Of a DNA stretch of 42,245 nucleotides, positions 6,831 through 16,071 are shown piece by piece. The notes below the pieces were generated by a model. It was not told where the DNA came from. It worked only from the letters and a program-made list of their open reading frames with translations, and did not search any database. The stretch is from NCBI GenBank assembly GCA_017936125.1, contig JAGBGE010000008.1:1-42245 (forward strand), read 5' to 3'. The stretch's first letter is position 1. Each line of letters starts with the position of its first letter. Position numbers and translations under genes: made by a program. Source of the DNA: Clostridia bacterium (GTDB lineage: Bacteria; Bacillota_A; Clostridia; Oscillospirales; CAG-272).

Positions 6831-9452
6831 ATGGCAGAAACGATAGAGAAGAGAAGCGAAGTGACCACCGTCACGCCTATGATGAAGCAATATTTAGAGG
6901 TCAAGGAGCAGTACGAGGACTTTATCCTTATGTACCGTCTTGGCGACTTTTACGAGTGCTTTTTCGAGGACGCTATAATTGCATCTAGAGAGCTTGAGCT
7001 TACCTTGACAGGCAGAGATTGCGGCTCGGGTAAGCGCGCTGCTATGTGCGGCGTGCCTTTCCACAAGGCAGACGTCTACGTCGGCAGACTCGTCGAGAGA
7101 GGAATCAAGGTAGCGATATGCGAGCAGGTCAGCGACCCGAAGGAATCGGCAGGTCTTGTTAAGCGTGAGGTAACGAGAGTTGTAACTCCCGGTACGGTTA
7201 CCGACGCCTCGTTGCTCTCCGAGGGCAAGAATAATTATCTTATGTCTATATGCCTTTCGGGCGCTGCGGCAGGAATTGCCTCTATTGATATCTCAACGGG
7301 TGAGGTGTCCTCCACCTACGTTTCGGGTGAGGATTTTCTCACACTTATAAAGAACGAGATAGGCGCGTATCAGCCGGCAGAAATTATATTTAATAGACCC
7401 GCAGCAGAGGTATCAGAGATAGCCGCCTTTGCCACAGAGCGCTTCCGTACGCTTATAACCGACAAGATGCAGCGCATCTTCGCCTATGAGAGAGCGAAAG
7501 CGCTTGTTACCTCAAGCTTTGGCGACGATTCTGCGAAGCTTACTGAAACCGAGATGCTTCTTGCGGTCGGCGCACTTCTTGCATACGTTGAGGAAACGCA
7601 AAAGACCGAAATCACCTTTACCAAAGGTATTAACGTATATACGAGAGGTCAGTACCTCGAGCTTGATATTAACACGATAAGAAATCTTGAGCTTATTGAG
7701 TCCATGCGCTCGAAAGAGAAACGCGGCTCGCTCCTATGGGTTCTCGACAAGACCAAGAGCGCTATGGGCGCGAGACTTCTTCGCTCCTGGGTGCTTCGTC
7801 CTCTTATCGACCCTGTCAGAATTTCGCATAGACAAGCTGCCGTATCCGACCTGCTATCAGACCGTCGCTCGCGTGACACTCTTGGAGAGCTTCTGTCCTC
7901 GATGCTCGACATCGAGCGCCTTACTGCAAAGGCGGTGTACGGCACTGCAAACGCCAGAGATTTGCAGGCGATTTCAGAGAGCATCAGGAAACTGCCTGAA
8001 ATTAAAGCTCTGATTTCTACGCTTCCGTCGAATACGTTTAAGTTGATCGCGCGTGAGATGGATACGCTCGACGATATATTCGACCTTCTCGACCGCGCTA
8101 TTGCCGAGAAGCCTCCGCTCACTGTTCGTGAGGGCGGAATGATTAAGGACGGCTTCGACGTTGACATTGACTATTACCGTTCTATCAAGAACGGCGGCAC
8201 CGATATTATGGCGTCTATTGAGCAGCGTGAGAAGGAAGCCACGGGCATCAAGACGCTCAAGGTGGATTACAACCGAGTATTCGGCTATTTTATAGAGGTA
8301 TCCAAGTCCTTTATCGACCAGGTCCCCGACAGATTTGTCAGAAAGCAGACGCTTGCCAACTGCGAGCGTTACATAACCCAGGAGTTAAAGGAGATGGAGA
8401 GCACCATCTTCTCGGCAGACGAGAAGCTCACCGCGCTCGAATATGAGATATTCGATAGCCTTTGCTCCTTCATTTCGGAGAATAGGGAAAGACTTCGTAA
8501 GGCGGCTTCGCTTATCGCGGAGATTGACGTTTACCGTTCCTTTGCCGAGGTCGCAGGCAAGAATAATTACGTTTGCCCCGAGGTTGACCTCTCGACAGAC
8601 ATCAAGATAGTTGACGGCCGTCACCCTGTCGTTGAGAAGTTTGTAAAGGATACCTACTTCGTTCCTAACGACACGACGCTTGACACCTCATCTAACAAGA
8701 TTATGATAATCACCGGTCCTAATATGGCGGGTAAATCTACATATATGCGCCAGGTTGCGATAATCACCGTTATGGCGCAGATCGGCTCGTTCGTTCCCGC
8801 GAGAGAGGCGAAAATCGGCATAGTGGACAAGGTATTCACCAGAGTTGGCGCGTCAGATGATCTTGCATCGGGACAGTCCACCTTTATGCTGGAGATGAAC
8901 GAGGTTGCGACAATTCTCAAAAATGCGACCGGTCGCTCACTCATCATTTACGACGAGGTTGGCAGAGGTACCAGCACCTACGACGGTATGTCTATCGCGC
9001 GCGCTGTGGTTGAGTATACCTACTCGAAGAAGATTGGCGCAAAGACGCTCTTTGCTACCCACTATCACGAGCTCACCGATATGGAGGATTCATTCCCCGG
9101 TATCGTGAATTATAATATTGCCGCAAAGAAGAAGGGCGATTCTATCACCTTCCTTCGTAAAATTGTCAGAGGAGGCACTGACGATTCCTACGGTATTGAG
9201 GTTGCCAAGCTTGCGGGCATTCCCACAGAGGTGGTTAAGCGCGCGAGAGAAATACTCGAGGGCATTGAGAGCGGCAGTATCAAGGAGAGAACCCCGAGAG
9301 CCGTGAGTGACACAGCTCCCGACCTCTTCTCGAGCATCGTCAACTCGCAGGATACAGAGGCAGCTGACAGAATACGTGCGGCAGATATCAATACAATGAC
9401 GCCTATTGAGGCGATGAATCTGCTCTTTGAGCTTAAAAAAATTCTTTCCTAA
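6831..9452 (+). CDS. mutS: DNA mismatch repair protein MutS
   Basis: 873 residues, normal length. It recognises mispairs and small loops and recruits MutL. The N-terminal mismatch-reading motif GDFYECFFEDA carries the Phe-x-Glu pair that contacts the mispair. The lever and clamp regions follow. The C-terminal ATPase has Walker A GPNMAGKST at residues 629–637, the Walker B and signature region DEVGRGTSTYDG, and the ATHYHEL switch. It is the MutS1 type, not MutS2 (no Smr domain). The upstream site (GCGGGG, ten bases before ATG 6831) is only a fair match to consensus. mutL begins nine bases after the stop. Confidence 0.97.
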   Translation: MAETIEKRSEVTTVTPMMKQYLEVKEQYEDFILMYRLGDFYECFFEDAIIASRELELTLTGRDCGSGKRAAMCGVPFHKADVYVGRLVERGIKVAICEQVSDPKESAGLVKREVTRVVTPGTVTDASLLSEGKNNYLMSICLSGAAAGIASIDISTGEVSSTYVSGEDFLTLIKNEIGAYQPAEIIFNRPAAEVSEIAAFATERFRTLITDKMQRIFAYERAKALVTSSFGDDSAKLTETEMLLAVGALLAYVEETQKTEITFTKGINVYTRGQYLELDINTIRNLELIESMRSKEKRGSLLWVLDKTKSAMGARLLRSWVLRPLIDPVRISHRQAAVSDLLSDRRSRDTLGELLSSMLDIERLTAKAVYGTANARDLQAISESIRKLPEIKALISTLPSNTFKLIAREMDTLDDIFDLLDRAIAEKPPLTVREGGMIKDGFDVDIDYYRSIKNGGTDIMASIEQREKEATGIKTLKVDYNRVFGYFIEVSKSFIDQVPDRFVRKQTLANCERYITQELKEMESTIFSADEKLTALEYEIFDSLCSFISENRERLRKAASLIAEIDVYRSFAEVAGKNNYVCPEVDLSTDIKIVDGRHPVVEKFVKDTYFVPNDTTLDTSSNKIMIITGPNMAGKSTYMRQVAIITVMAQIGSFVPAREAKIGIVDKVFTRVGASDDLASGQSTFMLEMNEVATILKNATGRSLIIYDEVGRGTSTYDGMSIARAVVEYTYSKKIGAKTLFATHYHELTDMEDSFPGIVNYNIAAKKKGDSITFLRKIVRGGTDDSYGIEVAKLAGIPTEVVKRAREILEGIESGSIKERTPRAVSDTAPDLFSSIVNSQDTEAADRIRAADINTMTPIEAMNLLFELKKILS

Positions 9453-9461
9453 GGATGCAAT

Positions 9462-11402
9462 ATGGGAAAAATAAACGTACTTGATTTTGAAATAGCCAAC
9501 CTTATAGCCGCAGGCGAGGTAGTTGAAAGACCTTCCTCAGTTATGAAGGAGCTCATAGAGAATTCAATAGACTCGGGCGCAACTACGATAGTTGCGGAGA
9601 TTAAACGTGGTGGAGTTGCGCTCATTCGCGTGAGCGACAACGGCTGCGGTATGGAGGCAGAGGATCTGCCCGTATCGCTGAAGCGCCACGCTACGAGTAA
9701 AATTCAGCGCCGCGAGGACCTTGAGGGAATATCCACTCTCGGCTTCAGAGGCGAGGCGCTTGCGGCTATATCCTCGGTTTCGATGGTAACTATTATCACC
9801 AAGACCGCTACGGCAGAGACGGGCTCTATGCTCACCTCTGAGGGCGGCAGAATAATCGACATCTCCGAGGTCGGCTGCGCTGACGGTACTACCGTCGTTG
9901 TGGAAAATCTCTTCTACAACGTTCCCGCGCGTCGCAAGTTTTTGAAGAAGGACTCCACAGAGGCTATGAACTGCGCTGCGCTCGTTGAGAAGGTTGCGCT
10001 CTCTCGCCCTGACATATCCATTCAGCTTCTCGTCGACGGTGAGGAGCGCTTCAAGACTCCGGGCAATAAGAATCTTCTGGACACTATATATGCCGTATAC
10101 GGCAAGGACTTCTCCTCGAAGCTTATCGAGGCGGACGGAACTGCCAACGGCATTCACGTTCACGGTTATATCGGCAGAAGTGACAACGTCAGAAAGAATA
10201 GAAATTATCAGAACGTCTTTATCAACGGCAGATACGTCAAGAGCCTTACCGCTATGGCGGCTATTGAGAAGGCGTACACCTCGTATATTGCGCACGAGGC
10301 GTTTCCCACCTGCGTTCTGTTTTTGGATATGAATCCCGGTATGGTTGACGTAAACGTTCACCCTGCGAAGCTTGAGGTCAAGTTTGCGAGCGAGCAGCCG
10401 GTTTTCGAGGCGGTTTACTATACAGTCAAGCGCGCTATCGAGGAGCACGAATACCGCCCCGAGCTAGCCCTTCCGCAGAAGAAGAGTGAGCGCAACTATG
10501 AGAGCGCATTCGTTCCTGTAGGAGCAGACACCAAGGGTGAGCAGATTTCCTTTGCCGCACCTATCAGGGTAGAGGTAACGCCTACACAATCGGCATCGCC
10601 TAGGCAAGCACCGTTTTCAACGCGTCCTGATTATAACGCACCGCTCAAGGTTGCGAGCGGAGCGAGCTTCGGTGAGAAGAAGACGGAAACCTTTACTCCT
10701 AAAAGCTCTGTTGAGCTTCTTGAAAGATATAGGAAAGCAGCTCCAAAGGCTGATTACACTCCGGCGCCTACGCCTCCTCCTGCGCCAAAGGTAGAAATAA
10801 TTGAGGAAGCCCCCTCTCTTGACTACAAGATTATCGGTGAGGCATTTAACTGCTACATTCTCGTGGAATACGATGGCGCGCTTCTCGTTATAGACAAGCA
10901 CGCAGCGCACGAGCGAATTATTTTCGAGGATCTCAAGAAAACCGCGGAGCAGGACGGCAGTGTGGCATCGCAGGCGCTTATGCTTCCGATAACCGTGATA
11001 ATGACTCCCGATGAGCTGGAAACAGCAAAGGAATATGCAGATGAGTTGAGAGCTGTCGGCTTTGAATACGAGGTACTGCCTTCATCGGTTAATCTCACCG
11101 CAATTCCGTCGTCTATCAGCGCTACCGAGGCGGAGTCGCTCTTCGTCAAGATGACAGACGAGCTTATCGAGGGCAGGGGAAATCCCGAGATCACCGAGGC
11201 TATCCGCCGTGAGCAGACGCTCTATCAGCTCGCCTGCAAGGCAGCTATCAAGGGTGGCAGAATCTATGACTCCTCGGTTACCAAATGGATAGTAGAGCGT
11301 GTTCTGGCGCTCCCCGACGTTATAGTATGCCCTCACGGCAGACCTATTGCGTACAGACTCACGAAAACCGAGCTTGACAGACAGTTTGAGCGAATTAAAT
11401 AA
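9462..11402 (+). CDS. mutL: DNA mismatch repair endonuclease MutL
   Basis: 646 residues. The N-terminal GHKL ATPase has the magnesium-binding ENSIDSGA, then DNGCGM, KRHATSKI and TLGFRGEAL. A Pro/Ala-rich linker of about 110 residues (near 345–450) joins it to the C-terminal dimerisation domain. That domain keeps the metal-binding endonuclease motifs: DKHAAHERIIFE (the DQHA(x)2E(x)4E type), ACKAAIKGG and CPHGRP. The organism therefore probably nicks the strand with MutL itself, as expected for bacteria without MutH. The ribosome binding site AAGGA lies just before ATG 9462. Confidence 0.96.
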   Translation: MGKINVLDFEIANLIAAGEVVERPSSVMKELIENSIDSGATTIVAEIKRGGVALIRVSDNGCGMEAEDLPVSLKRHATSKIQRREDLEGISTLGFRGEALAAISSVSMVTIITKTATAETGSMLTSEGGRIIDISEVGCADGTTVVVENLFYNVPARRKFLKKDSTEAMNCAALVEKVALSRPDISIQLLVDGEERFKTPGNKNLLDTIYAVYGKDFSSKLIEADGTANGIHVHGYIGRSDNVRKNRNYQNVFINGRYVKSLTAMAAIEKAYTSYIAHEAFPTCVLFLDMNPGMVDVNVHPAKLEVKFASEQPVFEAVYYTVKRAIEEHEYRPELALPQKKSERNYESAFVPVGADTKGEQISFAAPIRVEVTPTQSASPRQAPFSTRPDYNAPLKVASGASFGEKKTETFTPKSSVELLERYRKAAPKADYTPAPTPPPAPKVEIIEEAPSLDYKIIGEAFNCYILVEYDGALLVIDKHAAHERIIFEDLKKTAEQDGSVASQALMLPITVIMTPDELETAKEYADELRAVGFEYEVLPSSVNLTAIPSSISATEAESLFVKMTDELIEGRGNPEITEAIRREQTLYQLACKAAIKGGRIYDSSVTKWIVERVLALPDVIVCPHGRPIAYRLTKTELDRQFERIK

Positions 11403-11413
11403 AAATACATCAA

Positions 11414-11469
11414 ATATTTGCCGTTGGGAATAAGCTTGCTTTCCTTACGGCTAAGTGAAAGGCAAATAT
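11414..11469 (+). promoter_or_regulatory. Inverted repeat in the mutL–tgt gap
   Basis: A perfect 9-base inverted repeat, ATATTTGCC (11414–11422) and GGCAAATAT (11461–11469), brackets the 68-base gap. The right arm ends next to the tgt start codon. An inner GCCGT/ACGGC pair (11420–11424 with 11447–11451) is an alternative helix. The gap shows no clear ribosome binding site outside this structure. It could fold over the start of tgt. I cannot match it to a preQ1 riboswitch. Confidence 0.35.
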
Positions 11470-11470
11470 A

Positions 11471-12613
11471 ATGGGCAAATTCACCTTACTTAAAACCGAG
11501 GGCAAGGCTCGCCGTGCAAGATTCGAAACGGTGCACGGCACTATCGAAACCCCCGTTTTTATGAACGTAGGAACGTCTGCTGCTATCAAGGGCGGTATTT
11601 CTACGATGGACTTAAAGGAGGTCGGCTGTCAGGTCGAGCTTTCCAACACATATCATCTTCATATTCGTCCGGGCGACGATCTTATTTACCGTATGGGCGG
11701 ACTTCACAAGTTCTTTAATTGGGATAGACCTGTTCTCACTGATTCGGGCGGATTCCAGGTATTTTCTCTTGCGAAGCTGCGCAAAATTACAGAGGAGGGC
11801 GTAACCTTCAATTCGCACATGGACGGTAAGCGTATATTCATGGGCCCCGAGGAGTCAATGCAGATTCAGTCGCATCTCGGTTCTACTATTGCCATGGCGT
11901 TTGACGAGTGCGTGGAGAATCCTGCTCCGTATCAGTACGTCAAGAACTCGCATGAGCGCACTATCCGCTGGCTGAAGAGATGCCGCGCGGAGATGGATAG
12001 ACTCAATGAAGAGGAGGGAACTGTTAACCCAAGTCAGATGCTCTTTGGTATCAACCAGGGCGGTACTTACGAGGATCTTCGTATAGAGAATATGAAGGCT
12101 ATTCGCGAGATCGAGTGTGACGGCTACGCTATCGGCGGTCTTGCCGTTGGTGAGAGCGCAGACATGATGTATCACATTATCGAAACCGTAGAGCCCTATA
12201 TGCCCGAGGACAAGCCAAGATACCTTATGGGCGTCGGCACACCGCAGAATATCGTTGAGGCTGTATATTGCGGAGTTGATTTCTTCGACTGCGTAATGCC
12301 CAGCCGTAACGCCCGTCACGGTAACCTCTTTACCTGGCGCGGTAAGATAAATCTTCTGAACGAGAAGTACGCAGAGGACTCCCGTCCAATAGCAGAGGAG
12401 TGCGGCTGCCCCGCTTGTAAGAACTATTCTCGCTCCTATATTCGCCATCTCTTCAAGGCACGCGAGGCGCTCGGTATGCGTCTTGCGGTTTTGCATAATC
12501 TCTACTTCTACAATGAGCTTATGCAGAAGATTCGTGACGCTCTCGACGAGGGACGCTACGAGGAATTTTATCACACCTATAAGGACTCTCTTGCAGAACG
12601 CAGAGTAGATTAA
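11471..12613 (+). CDS. tgt: tRNA-guanine (queuine/preQ1) transglycosylase
   Basis: 380 residues, the typical bacterial length. It exchanges guanine 34 for preQ1 in tRNAs with GUN anticodons, the committed step of queuosine synthesis. Motifs include DSGGFQVFSLAKLRKI, FMGPEESMQIQ, AFDECVENPAP, GINQGGTYEDLR and GGLAVGES. Zinc is held by Cys311, Cys313, Cys316 and His342. None of the other queuosine genes (queA, queC–F) is in the window. It lies between mutL and a hydrolase on the same strand. Confidence 0.96.
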   Translation: MGKFTLLKTEGKARRARFETVHGTIETPVFMNVGTSAAIKGGISTMDLKEVGCQVELSNTYHLHIRPGDDLIYRMGGLHKFFNWDRPVLTDSGGFQVFSLAKLRKITEEGVTFNSHMDGKRIFMGPEESMQIQSHLGSTIAMAFDECVENPAPYQYVKNSHERTIRWLKRCRAEMDRLNEEEGTVNPSQMLFGINQGGTYEDLRIENMKAIREIECDGYAIGGLAVGESADMMYHIIETVEPYMPEDKPRYLMGVGTPQNIVEAVYCGVDFFDCVMPSRNARHGNLFTWRGKINLLNEKYAEDSRPIAEECGCPACKNYSRSYIRHLFKAREALGMRLAVLHNLYFYNELMQKIRDALDEGRYEEFYHTYKDSLAERRVD

Positions 12614-12626
12614 AATTAAGAAAACG

Positions 12627-13601
12627 ATGTTTATTTCAAAGCAGATTGAAAAAATATATAGAAAAGCCACCTTTTGCCGCCGCGATGACGACGGCTCGCT
12701 CTTCTATTTTTCACCGGAAGATTTTGAAGGCTTAAAGCGCACTCCCTATGAGTTCAAGACGAAGAAAGGTCACACTCTTCGTGGCTATTTCTACCACTAC
12801 GATGATTACTCCTCCTACGGCAAGGATCGCCTTATCGTCTTTGATCACGGTATGGGTGTCGGCCACAGAGCGTATATGAAGGAGATTGAGATGTTAGCCC
12901 GTCACGGTTATCTCGTCTACTCCTACGACCACACGGGTTGCACCGAGTCTGACGGCGAGCATATTATGGGACTTTCGGGCTCGCTTGCCGACCTTGACTC
13001 CTGCATTTCCTCGCTGAAAGCGGAGAAGGGATACGACGGCTCTGCCATTTCGGTGGTAGGTCATAGCTGGGGCGGCTTTTCGGCGCTCAATATTCTCGGT
13101 TATCACTCCGACCTTCGCAGTATTGTGGCGATTTCAGGCTTCATATCTCTAAAGGATATGCAAAAGCAGGTGATACCTGGCATTCTCGCGCCATTCAGAC
13201 CGTCGATTTACAGACTTGAGCATGAGATAAACCCCGAGTACGTAGCCAGCTCGGCAACCGACGTTCTTTCCGCAACCGAAGCTCCGGCGCTGATAATTCA
13301 TTCGCTCGACGACGATACCGTGTCTGCCAAGCGCCATTTCTATAAGCTACGTAAGTCGCTCGCAGATAAACCGAACATCCGGTTTATCACCTTGACCGAC
13401 AGAGGTCACAATCCCAATTACACAGCCGAAGCGGTGAAGTACAAGGCAGAGTTCTTCAAAGCGCACAAGCAGCGCGTAAAGAAAAATTTGCATAAGGACA
13501 AAGAAGTGCACAAAGCCTTCCTCGACTCATACGATTGGCACAAGATTACCGAACAGGACGAGGAAATCTGGCAGAGAATCTACGAATTTTTGGATAAATA
13601 A
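12627..13601 (+). CDS. Alpha/beta-fold hydrolase (serine hydrolase family)
   Basis: 324 residues with no signal peptide, so probably cytoplasmic. The nucleophile elbow GHSWGG gives Ser147. The acid is likely in HSLDDDTV (residues 228–230) and the base is His261 in DRGHNPN. An oxyanion-type segment DHGMGVGH and GYLVYSYDHTGCTESDGEH precede the elbow, as in the Hydrolase_4/serine aminopeptidase-like group. The substrate could be an ester, a lipid or a peptide and is not readable here. The start is 13 bases after tgt with a weak ribosome binding site, which suggests modest expression at the end of the operon. It is followed by convergent terminators. Confidence 0.82.
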   Translation: MFISKQIEKIYRKATFCRRDDDGSLFYFSPEDFEGLKRTPYEFKTKKGHTLRGYFYHYDDYSSYGKDRLIVFDHGMGVGHRAYMKEIEMLARHGYLVYSYDHTGCTESDGEHIMGLSGSLADLDSCISSLKAEKGYDGSAISVVGHSWGGFSALNILGYHSDLRSIVAISGFISLKDMQKQVIPGILAPFRPSIYRLEHEINPEYVASSATDVLSATEAPALIIHSLDDDTVSAKRHFYKLRKSLADKPNIRFITLTDRGHNPNYTAEAVKYKAEFFKAHKQRVKKNLHKDKEVHKAFLDSYDWHKITEQDEEIWQRIYEFLDK

Positions 13602-13626
13602 AAAAACTCACATAGAATATGTGAGT
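13601..13626 (-). terminator. Terminator of the minus-strand lon–scp operon
   Basis: A CTCACAT/ATGTGAG stem (13607–13613 with 13619–13625) is followed on the minus strand by six T (13606–13601). On the plus strand there is no T run, so it mainly serves the minus-strand operon. Confidence 0.7.
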
Positions 13627-13654
13627 ATCATTAAGAACAGCTGGTATATACAAA

Positions 13655-13687
13655 AGCGAACCGTAAAAAACGGTTCGCTCATTTTTG
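13655..13687 (+). terminator. Terminator of the dxs–mutSL–tgt operon
   Basis: A perfect 9-bp stem (13655–13663 with 13671–13679) has a TAAAAAA loop and is followed by CATTTTTG. It lies 54 bases after the hydrolase gene. Confidence 0.8.
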
Positions 13688-13729
13688 CAAAGTGTCTTTC
13701 TTTCGAAGTATGACTCTAAATTTGTGATT

Positions 13730-14131
13730 TTAATCAAGCTTTACTGCGTGTCCAGAACAATGTCCGTCGAACATTCCTGTCATATCACAGAAGAGCTTAT
13801 CTCCGTTTTCCTTGAAGCCTATTGCTTTTAGCAGTCTTTCCACGCCAGCCGCCTTATCTGCATAGCAGCTATGCGCACCGCAGGTGTCGATGAAGTTCAT
13901 CGTCTGTCTGCCGAGAATAAACATCGCTTCGAAATCGTCGTGACCGTCAGGCTCACGCAGGTCAAATATGTAACCGTATTCGCTAATCTCAAATTGCGAC
14001 ATACCCATAATATCGCCAGAGTCGATGTCAAACATCACGTAGGCGAACGCGCCTTCGCGGTAGTCTGCACCGCACAGGTGACAGAGCTTTATCTGTTCTT
14101 CCTTACTTTGTACAGGTGTAATCTTAAACAT
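13730..14131 (-). CDS. Small cysteine-containing protein, possibly GNAT-like; function unknown
   Basis: 133 residues, not confidently recognised. It has six cysteines (LCHLCG, DTCGAHSC, LFCDM, GHC). A segment, ERLLKAIGFKENGD, resembles the end of an acetyltransferase fold, where LxxxGF is common, and YVMFDIDSGDIMGMSQFEI could be the preceding beta strands. A degenerate GNAT domain is the best guess, but the acetyl-CoA loop is not evident. Its ATG sits inside the last eight bases of the pseudouridine synthase gene, so the two are translationally coupled. It is the last gene of the minus-strand operon. Confidence 0.65.
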   Translation of the reverse strand: MFKITPVQSKEEQIKLCHLCGADYREGAFAYVMFDIDSGDIMGMSQFEISEYGYIFDLREPDGHDDFEAMFILGRQTMNFIDTCGAHSCYADKAAGVERLLKAIGFKENGDKLFCDMTGMFDGHCSGHAVKLD

Positions 14132-14861
14132 TTTTCAAGTTCCTCGTAGCCTTGTAAAGATATTCTACCTCGGAGTCCTCGAGGTATCTCCATTTTCCGA
14201 CGGGCAGACCGTCGAGCTTCAGGTTGCCGATAGACACACGGGAGAGTCTTTTTACAGTTAGACCTGCCTGCTCACACATCTTTCTTATCTGTCTGTTGCG
14301 TCCCTCAAAGAGTGTCATCTTCAGCACAGTTCCGCTTTCGTCCTCACCGCTGACGGTCACCTCGACGGGCTTAATCTTATATCCGTCGATAACGAGCGGT
14401 GATGTGAGTATATCCATTTGCTCCTCACTGACTGTGCCGCCAACCTTGACACGATACACCTTGCCTATCTGGTGGCTCGGGTGCGTGAGTCGGTTCTTGA
14501 GTTCACCGTCATCTGTGAGCAGAATCATACCCTCGGAAATCATATCGAGTCTTCCGACAGGGTACACCCTCGCGCTCACACCGTCAAGCAGGTCGGTAAC
14601 GCACTTTCTGCCTCTGTCATCGGTAGTAGAGGAGAGATATCCTCTCGGCTTATTGAGCATAACGTAGGTATGCTCGCGTCTTTCAAATCTTATGCGGCGC
14701 CCCTTGTATGTCACAACGTCAGCGGCAGGGTCTACCTTCATACCGATAGTAGCTACGTGACCGTTGACAGACACGTTGCCTCTCTCTATCTCGTCCTCTG
14801 CCGCGCGTCTTGACATCAGACCTGCGTCTGCTATGAATTTTTGCAGTCTAATCTTTTCCAT
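14124..14861 (-). CDS. 23S rRNA-type pseudouridine synthase (RsuA/RluB family)
   Basis: 245 residues from ATG 14861, which has TGGAG six bases upstream. The longer frame starting at TTG 14873 would begin inside that site. An N-terminal S4 RNA-binding domain (RLQKFIADAGLMSRRAAEDEI) is followed by the catalytic domain with VGRLDMISEGMILLTDDG, where the Asp is the expected nucleophile, and the closing motif EGRNRQIRKMCEQAGLTVKRL. The family modifies single uridines in 23S or 16S rRNA. RluB-like specificity (U2605 in E. coli numbering) is likely but not provable. It follows the D,D-carboxypeptidase by 16 bases. Confidence 0.88.
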   Translation of the reverse strand: MEKIRLQKFIADAGLMSRRAAEDEIERGNVSVNGHVATIGMKVDPAADVVTYKGRRIRFERREHTYVMLNKPRGYLSSTTDDRGRKCVTDLLDGVSARVYPVGRLDMISEGMILLTDDGELKNRLTHPSHQIGKVYRVKVGGTVSEEQMDILTSPLVIDGYKIKPVEVTVSGEDESGTVLKMTLFEGRNRQIRKMCEQAGLTVKRLSRVSIGNLKLDGLPVGKWRYLEDSEVEYLYKATRNLKNV

Positions 14862-14877
14862 TGAAATCTCCAAAGTT

Positions 14878-16017
14878 TTATTTGAACAGGGAAGTAATCT
14901 TCCCGAAAATTGTCTTGTTTTCTTTTTTAGTAACGCTTTCCGTCGCGACGAGTTCTACTCTCGCGCATTCTTCACCGCGGGTGGTGAATATCACCTCGCC
15001 AAGTATATCCCCCTTGCTTATAGGCGCGACCGCAAATCTCGAGAGCTTCACGTGACTTTCAAAGTCTAAATCACACTTCTCTCGTATCAGGCTTGCGGTA
15101 TTTTCATTAGCTACAAGCAGCGTACCACGCTCACCGTCAAGGACAGGTATCTCATACTTGTATTCATAAGGCTCCGCAAAGCTGATTTTCTCAAGCGTGT
15201 CGTATCCGTAATCAAGCATATTCTTATGGTCCTGCCAGTCATTAGGTGCATCGAGCGTAACGGTAATAAATGTGAGTCCCTCACGCTCCGCAGCGCCCAC
15301 AAGACATCTGCCGCTTTTCTTCGTAAAACCGGTTTTCACACCGATACAGCCGTCGTACATACCCAGCAGCTTGTTGTGATTGACGTACGTGCGGCTGCGC
15401 TCCTCTGTAATAAACGATTTTTTATAAGTAGAGGTAATTTCCTTGAATTTTGGGTTATCAAGCGCTGCGCTTGCGATTTTTGCAAGGTCCTCTGCGGTGG
15501 TATAATGATTCTCAGAATCGAGTCCGTGCGGATTTTCGAAATGCGTATCGGTGAGTCCCATAGACTCCGCACGCTCATTCATAATATTAGCAAAGCTCTC
15601 TACATCATCGGCAATATGGCAAGCAATAGCAACCGCCGCATCGTTAGCGCTTTGCAGGAGCAGAGCATAGGTGAGTTCTTCCATAGTCAGAATATCACCG
15701 TTGCGTAAGTATGCCGACGAGCCCTCAACTCCTATTGCCGAGTCATCGACCTTAACGAGCTCGTCACCCTCGCATTCTTCAAGTGCGATAAGCGCCGTCA
15801 TTATCTTTGTCGTACTCGCCATAGGAAGTCGCTCACGCGAATTCTTTGAATATAAAAAAGCGTTGGTTTCCGGCACGTAAAGCACAGCAGAACGCGCGCC
15901 GACGTTGAAATGAGTTCCTTTGCCTTGCGCTGACGGATATAATCCGAGAAGCGAAAACAGCAATAGGAAAATCACAAAAATAGCAAATATACCAAACGAA
16001 TGATCCTGTCTTTTCAT
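14878..16017 (-). CDS. D-alanyl-D-alanine carboxypeptidase, peptidase family S11
   Basis: 379 residues. One N-terminal hydrophobic segment (FGIFAIFVIFLLLFSLLGLY) exports the protein. The penicillin-binding triad is complete: Ser68-x-x-Lys71 (STTK), Ser123-Ala-Asn125 (SAN) and Lys228-Thr-Gly230 (KTG). The enzyme trims the terminal D-Ala of peptidoglycan stem peptides. About 110 residues follow the catalytic domain (PBP5-C-like beta domain), ending in a short basic segment. It belongs to the DacF/DacB group. The position next to ytfJ and scpAB is typical of Clostridia and hints at a DacF-like, possibly sporulation-linked, role. The ribosome binding site GGAG lies in a hairpin (see 16022–16056). 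Confidence 0.92.
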   Translation of the reverse strand: MKRQDHSFGIFAIFVIFLLLFSLLGLYPSAQGKGTHFNVGARSAVLYVPETNAFLYSKNSRERLPMASTTKIMTALIALEECEGDELVKVDDSAIGVEGSSAYLRNGDILTMEELTYALLLQSANDAAVAIACHIADDVESFANIMNERAESMGLTDTHFENPHGLDSENHYTTAEDLAKIASAALDNPKFKEITSTYKKSFITEERSRTYVNHNKLLGMYDGCIGVKTGFTKKSGRCLVGAAEREGLTFITVTLDAPNDWQDHKNMLDYGYDTLEKISFAEPYEYKYEIPVLDGERGTLLVANENTASLIREKCDLDFESHVKLSRFAVAPISKGDILGEVIFTTRGEECARVELVATESVTKKENKTIFGKITSLFK

Positions 16018-16021
16018 ACAA

Positions 16022-16056
16022 ACTCCTTTTTTCTTATCATACCTCGAAAAAGGAGT
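16022..16056 (-). promoter_or_regulatory. Hairpin covering the ribosome binding site of the carboxypeptidase gene
   Basis: On the minus-strand mRNA, ACTCCTTTTT (16056–16047) pairs perfectly with AAAAAGGAGT (16031–16022) across a 15-base loop. The 3' arm contains the only good ribosome binding site of the gene, five bases before its ATG. The 10-bp helix would block translation unless it is opened. It lies in the 54-base gap after ytfJ, the longest gap of the operon. Confidence 0.55.
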
Positions 16057-16071
16057 AATATTCTATGAAAT

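Noticed and set aside
9564..10448. Long minus-strand frame opposite mutL
   Set aside because: It lies wholly within mutL, lacks a ribosome binding site and shows no recognisable protein motif, so it is a codon-usage shadow.
11403..11470. preQ1 riboswitch before tgt
   Set aside because: The gap is only 68 bases and lacks the known preQ1 aptamer sequence blocks.
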